61,934 nt of DNA from Shewanella hanedai (GTDB lineage: Bacteria > Pseudomonadota > Gammaproteobacteria > Enterobacterales > Shewanellaceae): assembly GCF_007197645.1 (NCBI RefSeq), contig NZ_VKGK01000033.1:1-61934 (forward strand). The letters run 5' to 3'. Made by a program: the position numbers and the translations under genes. Below the pieces are notes generated by a model. It was given only the letters and a program-made list of their open reading frames with translations, ran no database searches and was not told the DNA's origin. Position 1 is the stretch's first letter. Every line of letters begins with the position of its first letter. Positions 34,217-42,931 of the stretch are shown in pieces.

Positions 34217-34669
34217 TTATTTAGTTAACTTCTTGTCCCACTGTTTATCTGCGCGATCGATATAGTTTTTGGTATCTTCAAGCCAATTTTCTCTGACCCC
34301 TAAGCTGTAATTGAGGTACAACTTATCATTAAGCACAGTAAAGGCTTCAGGGATCGTATCGACCACAAATCCATGAGACATAGCATAAGCGCAGTAACCA
34401 CCATATTGCGGCAAATATTGCTCGGGCTTATCTTCAAACTTAGCTTTATTCTCAGCAGAGCTAAACAGCCACACCGCCTTCTCGTATTCTGTTTTAAATT
34501 GCTCACTTCCCTTTACTGGGGCATTTTTTACAAAATAGGCCACAGGATCATAGCCATTGATGGCCACCCCCTCCTCAGCATAAACAGGATGTTTGTCTAA
34601 GCTGGTACACCCAGACAAAAAAAGCAGTAAAGCGGCCACCACATAACCATATTGAATCTTAATCATCAT
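34217..34669 (-). CDS. YHS-domain lipoprotein
   Basis: A 150-residue lipoprotein with lipobox LSGC (Cys21) and a single YHS domain: GYDPVAYFVKNAPVKGSEQFKTEYEKAVWLFSSAENKAKFEDKPEQYLPQYGGYCAYAMSHG. YHS domains occur in metal-related proteins, including copper ATPases. As an envelope lipoprotein it may bind a metal, but its role is unknown. It is convergent with the helicase gene and its promoter lies close to the first 266-bp repeat. Confidence 0.85.
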   Translation of the reverse strand: MMIKIQYGYVVAALLLFLSGCTSLDKHPVYAEEGVAINGYDPVAYFVKNAPVKGSEQFKTEYEKAVWLFSSAENKAKFEDKPEQYLPQYGGYCAYAMSHGFVVDTIPEAFTVLNDKLYLNYSLGVRENWLEDTKNYIDRADKQWDKKLTK

Positions 34670-34682
34670 TTATCCTTTCTTA

Positions 34683-34948
34683 ATACCAATTCCACTAACA
34701 ATGTGATCTTTCAGCGGGAGTTCAAAGCCCTGTAGGCAAGGCGGAAGCTTGAAGCTAATAGTTATTCTATATCGAAAGCCTCTAACGTAGCATAAAGGGC
34801 TTTGAAACCCGCACTACGTGAGCCTCTCAGGCATTCCACTTCTGCTTTGCATTAACTTAAAAGGGAATAACCATTTCTTCATCAATGCGCCTTGAATTGA
34901 AAAACCTGAGCGGCTCTGAATTGATCACTTATTTAATGGAATTGGTAT
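34683..34948. repeat. 266-bp MITE-like repeat, copy 1
   Basis: Terminal inverted repeats ATACCAATTCCACTAA and TTAATGGAATTGGTAT match at 15 of 16 positions. Inside is a second inverted pair: GCGGGAGTTCAAAGC at 34714-34728 and GCTTTGAAACCCGC at 34799-34812. It shares about 80 percent of its sequence with the copy at 36258-36523, which has exactly the same length. No coding capacity is seen. The outermost TA may be the target duplication. It starts 13 bp upstream of the YHS lipoprotein ATG and may influence its expression. Confidence 0.85.
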
Positions 34949-35138
34949 AATCTTCTTTAATACTTATTCTCTGGTAATAAAAGACCTTCCAATCGCAAAG
35001 TTAATTTCATCATCAAATCTACACCCCGGTACTTTTGAGGCTTTATCAATGAAAATACCATTCAGTGAAATCTAAACGCTGACCCTCGACACATTTCACT
35101 GTACAATGCGCACAATATTGTTTTATTTAAGGTGTAAC

Positions 35139-35585
35139 ATGAGAGTTTGTGGCGTTGAATTAAAAGGTGGCGAAGCCGTTGTCTGCTTGTTGAGCTATGA
35201 AGGTGAGACTTTTAACGTGCCTGATTGTCGCCAACAATCATTTGTAATTTCACACTCAGAAGCGACAGAGTCAATCCGTGATTTTCACTTCGCATTCAGT
35301 AAACTGATGCAAGATTACCATGTCGATAAAATCGTCATTATTGCCCGCGAGCAAAAAGGCAAATTGGCCGGTAGTGCGACCAGTTTCAAAGCTGAAGCCG
35401 CCATCCAGTTACTTGAACTACCTGTGATATTGATGTCACCTGTGACAGTGAAAGAGCGTCTAAAGCGCAATCCACCTCTTGTCGACTTTGATGGTTTAGA
35501 TCTTAAGCGCTTCCAAAAGCCTGCATTTGATGTTGCCTATGCTTATCACAACCAGCATATCTTCAATGTGTGGGATAATGTTTAA
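35139..35585 (+). CDS. DUF3010 family protein
   Basis: A 148-residue protein of the DUF3010 family, common in Shewanella and vibrios (MRVCGVELKGGEAVVCLLSYEGE, VDKIVIIAREQKGKLAGSATSFKAEAAIQLLE). The start resembles the RNase H-like fold (GVELKGGEAVVCLL), which may indicate a nuclease-like scaffold. That is only a structural guess and no function is known. I choose the ATG at 35139, which has AAGGTG 6 nt upstream, over an ATG 33 bp earlier that lacks a binding site. Confidence 0.85.
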   Translation: MRVCGVELKGGEAVVCLLSYEGETFNVPDCRQQSFVISHSEATESIRDFHFAFSKLMQDYHVDKIVIIAREQKGKLAGSATSFKAEAAIQLLELPVILMSPVTVKERLKRNPPLVDFDGLDLKRFQKPAFDVAYAYHNQHIFNVWDNV

Positions 35586-35596
35586 GTAACTGAGCG

Positions 35597-35620
35597 CGAA
35601 CCTAGTGTCTGCTAGGTTCG
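35597..35620 (+). terminator. Hairpin downstream of the DUF3010 gene
   Basis: CGAACCTAG/CTAGGTTCG stem with a TGTCTG loop, 12 nt after the stop codon, followed by a short pyrimidine tract (GCTTTCTC). It is a probable weak terminator. Confidence 0.6.
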
Positions 35621-35676
35621 GCTTTCTCACCTCACCAAGCTATGCTCTCGATATATTGATAGTAATCAAATTCATT

Positions 35677-36183
35677 ATGACCCCACTCAAATACCTCACC
35701 GGCTATCAGCAAGAGATACAAGATCAAGTATCAAGTCTACTCAGCGACGATAAGCTCAAAGATGTCTTGCTCAAGCGCTACCCTAAGCCCCATGAAATTC
35801 GAACTGACAAAGCCTTGTATGACTACACCATGGCGATTAAAAACCAATATTTGCGTAAGTCACAACCGCTGTCCAAAATTCTCTTTGATGATAAAATTAG
35901 CCTGAGCCACCAAGCACTGGGTTTACACTCTTATGTATCTCGTGTGCAGGGAAGTAAGACTAAGGCTAAAAATGAGATCCGCATATCGTCACGATTAAAG
36001 CGCGTGCCTGAGCCTTTTCTGCGTATGCTAGTCGTCCATGAGCTGGCACACCTGAAAGAGAAAGATCATAACAAAGCTTTCTATCAACTTTGCTGTCATA
36101 TGGAAGGTGATTACCACCAGCTCGAATTTGATTTACGTTTGTTATTAACCCAAATCGATCATCACTCGAATCCATACACTTAG
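35677..36183 (+). CDS. YgjP-like (DUF45) metallopeptidase domain protein
   Basis: A 168-residue cytoplasmic protein with a zincin motif HExxH as VVHELAHLKEKDHNKAF. The first two histidines and Glu lie in HELAH, and a third His follows in KDHNKAF, the pattern of the YgjP/M48-like DUF45 family. A peptidase activity is plausible but undocumented. I choose the ATG at 35677 (MTPLKYLTGYQQEIQ). An upstream frame start at 35605 lies within the DUF3010 terminator hairpin. No strong Shine-Dalgarno sequence is visible. Confidence 0.82.
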   Translation: MTPLKYLTGYQQEIQDQVSSLLSDDKLKDVLLKRYPKPHEIRTDKALYDYTMAIKNQYLRKSQPLSKILFDDKISLSHQALGLHSYVSRVQGSKTKAKNEIRISSRLKRVPEPFLRMLVVHELAHLKEKDHNKAFYQLCCHMEGDYHQLEFDLRLLLTQIDHHSNPYT

Positions 36184-36204
36184 CAGCGCTATGTGCTGAA
36201 ACCA

Positions 36205-36231
36205 AAAACGCCAGCATCTCTGCTGGCGTTT
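36205..36231 (+). terminator. Terminator of the YgjP-like gene
   Basis: AAACGCCAGCA/TGCTGGCGTTT, a perfect 11-bp stem with loop TCTC, 22 nt after the stop codon. Confidence 0.9.
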
Positions 36232-36257
36232 CTGTTTGTAATGAGCAATAAGATATT

Positions 36258-36523
36258 ATACCAATTACATTAAGTATCTGTTCATTCAGCGGGAATTCAA
36301 AGCGCTGAAGGCAAGGCGGATGATTGAAGCTAATAGTTATTCTATATCTAAATCATTCAACACAGCATCCAGGGCTTTGAAACCCGCCCTGCGGGAGGCT
36401 CTCAAACATTCCACTTCTGCTTTGCATTGACTTACAAGGGAATAGCCATTCTTTCATCAATGCGCCTTGAATTGAAAAGTTTGAGCGCCTCTGAATTGAT
36501 AACATATTCAATGTAATTGGTAT
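36258..36523. repeat. 266-bp MITE-like repeat, copy 2
   Basis: It has the same structure and length as the copy at 34683-34948: terminal repeats ATACCAATTACATTAA and TCAATGTAATTGGTAT (15 of 16 paired), and an internal inverted pair at 36289-36303 and 36374-36387. Its right boundary at 36523 is the last base of the stop codon of the leftward M23 peptidase gene, so the insertion abuts and contributes to that stop codon. Confidence 0.85.
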
Positions 36524-37836
36524 TAGCTCATTCCCATCATCATCTGGCGCACTCTGACCAGCTGTTGAAACTCGTTCATCTCTTTATTCGACAGCTTACT
36601 TGCCATAGGAATATTGGCTTTCATCGGATTAACCGGACGACCATTAACATGGAACTCATAGTGAAGATGAGGTCCAGTTACCCGCCCAGTGTTGCCAGAT
36701 AAGGCGATCACTTGACCACGAGAAACCCGTTGCCCTTTATGCACCAATGCCTTAGAAAGATGAAGATAACGGGTACGGTACTTATTCCCATGCTCAATCA
36801 CCACGTAAGTGCCGGCAAATCTGTGTTTGGTCACCAATGAGACGATACCATCACCAGGAGCGACAATTTTTGTACCTATTGGCGTCGCAAAGTCCGTACC
36901 ATTATGGTGTGTGACACGCCCGGTCACTGGGTGATGACGATTACGGTCAAAGCTCGAGCTTATACGGTATTTAGCCTGTAAAGGTGTACGCTGAAAAGCC
37001 CGTGATAAACTGCGGCCTTGGTCATCATAATAATTCCCATCACTGTTTTGATAAGCATTGATATCACTTTGGCCACGGTGAATGGTAAGCCCTAAGATTT
37101 CACTCGTTCCTGTCGCATTACCGTCGATAAACTGATCGTTCATCAAAACCGAAAAAGTATCACCCGCTCTTAGATCTCTAGCAAAATTGAGCTTCTCTTT
37201 TAGCAAGGATTCTACACGCTGAATTTCAGCCGCATTCAACCCAGCTTTTTTCGCTGAGAGATAAAAAGAGCCTTGGATATCGCCGGCAACGGTACGATTT
37301 TGCCAGATCCCGTCGATATCGATCTCATCAACTTTGTAATCACCGTTATCAAAACGGCTAAACACCACTTGTCGGGCAGCAGAAAAGTACAACTCAAGCT
37401 TTTGCAGCTCACCTTTATCATCCAACCAAAAACTGATCTTATTACCGGGCTTCATTGTGTCCAATGCTAGGACATCAAGATCAGCCTCCAGAACATGATG
37501 CATGGTGTTTTGATCCACACCCGCTTCAGAAAACAGGCCACTTAAGGTGTCACCAGAAGCGATGTTTTTGACATAATCAGGCTTACTGCTTGACGCTTCA
37601 AAAGGAGTTGAGGGGGTTAACTGTGCGACTAAGGTATCAATGTCGAGATCGATGGGAATACGTTGTGGTGAAAATTCCTGCTGGTTGGGCCATAAAATGG
37701 CAGCGCCAATCATCAGCCCTGCGCCCAAAATAAGTTTTTTATGAAAATTCGATTTTTGCGAAAATGATAATACCTGAAAATTTAACGGCAGCATCTTAAA
37801 AAATGACGATTTACGAGTATGCAACTTTAGCCCCAT
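36523..37836 (-). CDS. mepM: M23 peptidoglycan endopeptidase (MepM-like)
   Basis: A 437-residue protein anchored by an N-terminal membrane segment (residues about 34-50). An OapA/LysM-like region follows (IASGDTLSGLFSEAGVDQNTMHHVLEA), then a C-terminal LytM domain with zinc ligands in HHNGTDFA and HLHYEFH. E. coli MepM (YebA) cuts D-Ala-mDAP crosslinks to allow cell-wall growth. It is monocistronic. Its last codons border the 266-bp repeat, so the natural C-terminus may have been altered slightly (ending RQMMMGMS). Confidence 0.9.
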   Translation of the reverse strand: MGLKLHTRKSSFFKMLPLNFQVLSFSQKSNFHKKLILGAGLMIGAAILWPNQQEFSPQRIPIDLDIDTLVAQLTPSTPFEASSSKPDYVKNIASGDTLSGLFSEAGVDQNTMHHVLEADLDVLALDTMKPGNKISFWLDDKGELQKLELYFSAARQVVFSRFDNGDYKVDEIDIDGIWQNRTVAGDIQGSFYLSAKKAGLNAAEIQRVESLLKEKLNFARDLRAGDTFSVLMNDQFIDGNATGTSEILGLTIHRGQSDINAYQNSDGNYYDDQGRSLSRAFQRTPLQAKYRISSSFDRNRHHPVTGRVTHHNGTDFATPIGTKIVAPGDGIVSLVTKHRFAGTYVVIEHGNKYRTRYLHLSKALVHKGQRVSRGQVIALSGNTGRVTGPHLHYEFHVNGRPVNPMKANIPMASKLSNKEMNEFQQLVRVRQMMMGMS

Positions 37837-38074
37837 CTAACTTTATTATGTTTCACATCTAATAAAACCGGAGCAATCCTGACATAAAAACGTCACCTAC
37901 AATCGCAATAAGATTACAATTCCCTCAGTGACTCTTACGGTTTAGTTACAAGTGTAAAAATTTGAAATGTTAATTCTTAAAATTATTCTAGCAGGACAAT
38001 TTATACCAAAAAAATACCGATTTACAAACTGTTCTACTAAACAAAATGAATAATTATTTTTAATAAAGGGCCAA

Positions 38075-38094
38075 GCCCAGACTCGCGTCTGAGC
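38075..38094 (-). terminator. Terminator of sbcDC
   Basis: GCCCAGAC/GTCTGAGC stem with TCGC loop, about 30 bp beyond the sbcC stop codon. Read leftward an AT-rich tract with CCCTTTATT follows. Confidence 0.6.
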
Positions 38095-38123
38095 TTTTAG
38101 CTTCCAATCAGTAAGATTAAACG

Positions 38124-41100
38124 CTATGGCAATACGATCACAGTCTTGCTGCCATTAGCGGTTTTAATAATATCGATACGTGTACCAATCTGCTCTTTCA
38201 TCTCTGACACATGGGAGATAACCCCTATCATACGACCGGCAGACTGCAAATCCATTAAGGTGCGAATGGCTAAATCCAATGAGTCTTGATCTAAGCTGCC
38301 AAACCCTTCATCGATAAACAGCGTATCGAGCTTAATGCCGCCCGCGTAAGCCTGCACCACATCTGATAACCCTAAAGCCATCGACAATGCAGCCATAAAG
38401 CTCTCGCCACCACTTAAGGTGGCAACTGGACGCACCTTGGAGGTGTAAGCATCTTCAACTTCAAGCTCAAGCCCTGAAGCCTTATTGCCTTTAGATCGGT
38501 CTTCCTTGCGAATTAATCGGTAACGCCCTTTGCTCATCAACTGCAAACGATGACTCGCTTCGAGCAACACATCATCGAGTAACACACTAAGCACGAACCG
38601 CTGTAAACTGATCTTGTTACCTGTCTGGCCATTGGCCACATCCGCTAAGGTGCCGATAATCGCGTATTCATCCTCGAGCTTCTTTGCCTGAGCATCGGCA
38701 TCCTTCAACTGTTTCTGTGTTTGAGTCAGTTGCGTCACTCGGGCATGTAAACCTTGCCATAGCTGTTCAGCTTCTCGTTGCTGCAACTGTGTAGATTTCA
38801 GTGTTGCTTCAATAACGGGTAGCTCAGGTTTAACTTGATGACTTAACTTATCACTCAGTTGCGACAAGGTCGCTTGATTCGCAGCACACTCTTGGGCGTA
38901 CTTGGCGATATCATCCGCTAAGGATTTTGATTCATCATTGCTTAACAGAGATTGAATCAAAGCATCCTTGTCACTAAAACCTGAGGTTTCCAGCTTGGAA
39001 ACTAAGGTTGATTGAGCATTTTCACGCTGAGCCTGTGCCTGCGTTAAGCTCAATTGTGCCGCTTGCAGAGATGCACCGCATGCAGCATCTTGTTCAACCG
39101 CATGGCTATGAGTCTGACGTACATTTTGGATCTGCTGAAGATAATCAGTAACGCGCCCTTGTATCTGCGTTATCGCTGCTGTCAGTATCTCTAAACTGCG
39201 ATATTGCTCAGGAATGGACGCCAACGCTTGATCCAATTGACCTTGAAGCGAGGCTGTACGGGTTTGAATATCATGATAACGCTCACGCTCAGCCTCTAAT
39301 TGAACTCGCAGATCCTGTTCTTTAACCTGCCAAGCCTGTAACTCTTGCCTCAGTTTTGCTAATTGTTGCGTCGCAGCATTCGCACCTTGTACTTGTTGCT
39401 TAAGCTGTTGCTGATGAGACTGCAGTGATTCAAAAGTTTGAAGTGCACAATCACCCAGCTTTTGTTGATATTCATCCCTGACTCTTGTTTGCTCCTGCAA
39501 TTTAGTCATCAAACTTGAATACTCAGCTCTAGCCTGACTTAATGCTTCATTTGCCAGCTCTTCATTACGTTGGGCTGACTGTAGCTCATCCTCTGTCGGC
39601 AGTAATTGCTCACTTTGAGCCGGATTAGGATGCTCTTCACTGCCACATACAGGGCAAGGCTCACCGAGACTGAGTTGCTGTGCCAAACTTGCAGATTGAC
39701 CGCGATGCCAAATGAGCTGTAATTGTCGATGACTGGTCTGGGACTCTTTAAAACCTTCACGTAACAGCTGACCTTTGTCTTTGGCATGGGCCAGTCCCAA
39801 CGTCGTTTTTTCAACCTCGCCAATGGCAACTTGCCACTGCTGATAACGCTCAATGATGTCACTGTGGGTCGTCAAGGCCTGCTGCACATCCATCAACTCA
39901 GCTGCTTGCCTCTCTAATAGAGGCAACTGCTGCTCAGCAGCAAGTTTATCGGCTAATAATTTGTCAAGATTCCCCTTGGCCTGAACGCCACGCTCTTTTG
40001 CTTGATTGAGTCCAATGTTTGAGATCTGTACCTCTTTTTGTAATCTATCTAGCCCCTGAAGTTGAGGCTCTAACTGAGTGAGTGCTTGCTCCTCGCTTTG
40101 TGCCTGATGTAATACTTGATCCAATTCGCTAAGAGCCGCAAATTGAGTTTGGCAGAGCGCTAATTTCTCCTCAGCAGCCGTTTTAGCCGAGGTCATTTGC
40201 GTGACATTAACTTGAGCTTGTGTCGCTTCGGCCTCTCTGGCAAGCAGTTGATCATAAACCGGCTTTACCTGCTCCGCCTTTTGCGCGTTATCGAGCCGAA
40301 CCTGAGATTGAACAACCCCCTCTTTTTGCGCGGCTAATGAAGCAGCAACCTGTTTGAGCTTACCTTCTTGTTCAAAATCGCTGATCAGCACTTTGGCAGA
40401 TTCAAACTGTTTATTAATTTCAATCAATGCCGACGTCGCCAGCTCTTTGCTCTCAGAAGCACTGGCGAGCTTAGGCGATATCTCTGTCAACTCAGCAGTC
40501 AAGGCTTCATCAGAGCCTAATTCGACGCTTTGAAGTATGCCGTCACGTTTATTACGCCCATCACGCACTTCATTTCGGATAGCCGAGGCTTGCAGCTTTA
40601 ACTTGTCTTCAATCTTGCGATAGATTTGTGTCTGAAACAGCTGGCTAAATATCTTCTCTCTGTCTTTAGAGTCTGCCATCAGCAATTCACGGAATTTGCC
40701 CTGAGGCAACACCATCACCTGACGAAATTGATCGGCATCAAGACCGGTTAACAGCTCTATTTCCGCCGTCGCCTCTGAAACCTTACTCGCCACCAGCAGA
40801 TGCTCTGTGCCATCTTTGTCTATGCGGTACAGCTGAGCTTCCGGCTTTTGCACCGTAAAGCCTTCGCCACTTTTCTTGGCTCTATCCTGCTCCGGTACTC
40901 GACGAATGCGATACTGCATGTCACCTAAGCTGAAACTAAAGGTCACTTCGGTCAGTAGATTGTCATCAGCCACATCGCAGCGCATCTGACTGCCTTCACG
41001 TTCATCACCTGTGGTTTTGCCGTAAAGAGCAAAACAGATGGCATCGAGAATGGTGGTTTTACCCGCGCCAGTCGGACCATTGATTAAAAAAAGTGGGTTG

Positions 41101-41180
41101 GTGCCTAAAGCTGAAAAATCAACCTCTTGAGTTGAAGCAAACGGACCAAATGCCGACATATTCAGAATGAGCGGTCTCAT
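38124..41180 (-). CDS. sbcC: Exonuclease SbcCD subunit C
   Basis: SbcC is the SMC-like ATPase of the SbcCD nuclease, which cleaves DNA hairpins and protein-blocked ends and limits long palindromes. Residues about 35-47 carry Walker A (GPTGAGKTTILDAI). Long coiled coils surround the zinc hook CPVC (GEPCPVCGSEEHP, near residue 505). The C-terminal head has the signature LSGGES and Walker B LFIDEGFGSLD. The 1018-residue length is typical. Its start overlaps sbcD by 4 bp, so the two subunits are translated together. Confidence 0.96.
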   Translation of the reverse strand: MRPLILNMSAFGPFASTQEVDFSALGTNPLFLINGPTGAGKTTILDAICFALYGKTTGDEREGSQMRCDVADDNLLTEVTFSFSLGDMQYRIRRVPEQDRAKKSGEGFTVQKPEAQLYRIDKDGTEHLLVASKVSEATAEIELLTGLDADQFRQVMVLPQGKFRELLMADSKDREKIFSQLFQTQIYRKIEDKLKLQASAIRNEVRDGRNKRDGILQSVELGSDEALTAELTEISPKLASASESKELATSALIEINKQFESAKVLISDFEQEGKLKQVAASLAAQKEGVVQSQVRLDNAQKAEQVKPVYDQLLAREAEATQAQVNVTQMTSAKTAAEEKLALCQTQFAALSELDQVLHQAQSEEQALTQLEPQLQGLDRLQKEVQISNIGLNQAKERGVQAKGNLDKLLADKLAAEQQLPLLERQAAELMDVQQALTTHSDIIERYQQWQVAIGEVEKTTLGLAHAKDKGQLLREGFKESQTSHRQLQLIWHRGQSASLAQQLSLGEPCPVCGSEEHPNPAQSEQLLPTEDELQSAQRNEELANEALSQARAEYSSLMTKLQEQTRVRDEYQQKLGDCALQTFESLQSHQQQLKQQVQGANAATQQLAKLRQELQAWQVKEQDLRVQLEAERERYHDIQTRTASLQGQLDQALASIPEQYRSLEILTAAITQIQGRVTDYLQQIQNVRQTHSHAVEQDAACGASLQAAQLSLTQAQAQRENAQSTLVSKLETSGFSDKDALIQSLLSNDESKSLADDIAKYAQECAANQATLSQLSDKLSHQVKPELPVIEATLKSTQLQQREAEQLWQGLHARVTQLTQTQKQLKDADAQAKKLEDEYAIIGTLADVANGQTGNKISLQRFVLSVLLDDVLLEASHRLQLMSKGRYRLIRKEDRSKGNKASGLELEVEDAYTSKVRPVATLSGGESFMAALSMALGLSDVVQAYAGGIKLDTLFIDEGFGSLDQDSLDLAIRTLMDLQSAGRMIGVISHVSEMKEQIGTRIDIIKTANGSKTVIVLP

Positions 41181-42322
41181 GATGTACGCTCCACTCTATG
41201 TAACTCATCGATGGCATTGACCATCACCGCTTGCTGCTCTTCACTCATCGGCTCACCAGATACTTGAGAGAAGAAATCAGTAAACATGTCGAGTTCGCCC
41301 TTTTTAATATGGTCGCGACCGATAGCAAGCTGGCTATTATTGGCCATTAAACCGGTACGTTCCAGATGCAGTACATTAGGATAAACCGCTCTGAGTTTCC
41401 CCATGGGATCTAAAATTGCCTTCTTATCCAGTAACCTAACCATCAGGTAATCTTCACGCTGCAAGTCCGTTTTACCCGCCTCGAGTAGCGCATCGAGTTC
41501 ACCTTCGATAATACGCACATCACGCATTGCGCTTAGAGGTAACAATTCAATACTCGCCACCCCTTCTGGCGTCAGTTCCACTAACGTGACGGACTTATTT
41601 TGATGTTGTTCACTAAATGAATATTTTAAAATGGAGCCCGAATAGCGTACATGCTCCTCGCCTTTATATTGTGGGCCATGAAGATGACCCAAAGCTGCGT
41701 AACTAAAGGGAGTAAACACGGTGGAGGAAATTTTATCTGCACCGCCAATACTCAAAGGACGCTCTGATTCTGACTCACTGCCACCATCAAGGAAACAGTG
41801 ACTGATCACCACTTTAGGTAAACCTTGGCTGTCATGCTCACTAACCTGTTCAAGCAGTTGTACCATGGCTTGTTCATGGGTGTTCACCTCTGAGTCAAAC
41901 ACATGACGAACAGTCGCAGGATCGGCATAGGGCAAACCATAGAACATGGCATTACCTGATTTTCCTACTATTTCTATTGGCACTAGAGTGTTATTGAGTG
42001 GACCGATAATGTGCAGACCACTCTCTCTCATCTGCCTGGAGGCAAAACCTAAACGTTCATGACCATCATGGTTGCCCGCAATCATAATCACCGGGATTTT
42101 CAACTCATTGACTAAACGGTTCACCACTTCATCAAGTAACGCCACAGCATTGGCGGGGGGAACGGAGCGATCATAGATGTCACCAGCAATGATCACAGCA
42201 TCGACATCATGGGTCACTGCCAGCTCAACAATTTGCGCCAACACATGACGCTGATCTTCAAGCAAACTCTGGTTATGAAGTTGACGGCCAATATGCCAAT
42301 CCGAAGTATGGATAAATTTCAT
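41177..42322 (-). CDS. sbcD: Exonuclease SbcCD subunit D
   Basis: SbcD is the Mn-dependent nuclease subunit of SbcCD (Mre11 family). Phosphoesterase motifs are visible: HTSDWHIGR at residue 5, IAGDIYDRSVPP, IAGNHDGHERL, VISHCF and ALGHLHGPQ. The 381-residue length is slightly under that of the E. coli protein (400). It is the first gene of sbcDC. Two small inverted repeats lie upstream (around 42346-42392 and AGTTTTC/GAAAACT at 42397-42418). Confidence 0.95.
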   Translation of the reverse strand: MKFIHTSDWHIGRQLHNQSLLEDQRHVLAQIVELAVTHDVDAVIIAGDIYDRSVPPANAVALLDEVVNRLVNELKIPVIMIAGNHDGHERLGFASRQMRESGLHIIGPLNNTLVPIEIVGKSGNAMFYGLPYADPATVRHVFDSEVNTHEQAMVQLLEQVSEHDSQGLPKVVISHCFLDGGSESESERPLSIGGADKISSTVFTPFSYAALGHLHGPQYKGEEHVRYSGSILKYSFSEQHQNKSVTLVELTPEGVASIELLPLSAMRDVRIIEGELDALLEAGKTDLQREDYLMVRLLDKKAILDPMGKLRAVYPNVLHLERTGLMANNSQLAIGRDHIKKGELDMFTDFFSQVSGEPMSEEQQAVMVNAIDELHRVERTS

Positions 42323-42487
42323 GCATTCTCGTTTAGAAATGAGTAAATACCCACCGAATCCTGTACTTCCAAGTAGATTGGGTATGTGGGTAATCTAGTT
42401 TTCTATAGTAAGAAAACTCAAGCTTTTTCACAAGAACAAAGGCGAAGCCAGATGAAAATATTGTCACTTATTGGATAACAAACTGGG

Positions 42488-42745
42488 GACTTGTCCGATA
42501 ACAAGTTTCAAGTCTCTTTCTTATGGTTTCATTGGATGAAATTGGTGTTTATGTGGATTGTTGGTTGCCATGCCTTTATTGGTATTAATTGCTTGCAGCA
42601 GGCAGAACGTGCAGATATTTCTGAGGGCGCTGTAGCCACTTAACGAAAACACCCCTGTTTTCGATACCCTTAGCCACATCTCCACCTGGTTATCAATCTC
42701 TTCGATTGGTCCTTCTAATAGGAACCAAGATAAATAAAAAAAATG
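42488..42745. repeat. Dispersed repeat family R2, copy A (partial)
   Basis: It shares blocks with two other places in the window. ACTTGTCCGATAACAAGT corresponds to 46871-46888, GCTTGCAGCAGGCAGAA corresponds to 46978-46995 and 47322-47338, and an ATCTCTTCGATT block near 42695 recurs near 47438. It is interrupted and diverged, non-coding, and lies between sbcD and the TonB receptor gene. Confidence 0.6.
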
Positions 42746-42846
42746 TAAAAGCTTTTGAACTTATCGCAGCAAAGCGCTCTAGCAGTGAGCTTGCGAACAA
42801 ACTCGCAGGCACAAGGTGCCGTCCTACCCTCACATAAAACGACAAC

Positions 42847-42876
42847 AAAAAAGCCCTTACTATCAAATAAGGGCTT
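42847..42876 (-). terminator. Terminator of the TonB receptor gene
   Basis: AAAAAAGCCCTTA/TAAGGGCTT stem. Read leftward it ends in TTTTTT. It lies 55 bp beyond the receptor stop codon. Confidence 0.85.
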
Positions 42877-42931
42877 AGGCGTTAAATCTTGAATAGCTGT
42901 TTTTATCTACTAGGCAGTTACTAACTATTCA

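Noticed and set aside
42323..42931. CRISPR-like or phage-derived array in the repetitive intergenic DNA
   Set aside because: The repeats are irregular, diverged and unevenly spaced, and no cas or phage gene is nearby.
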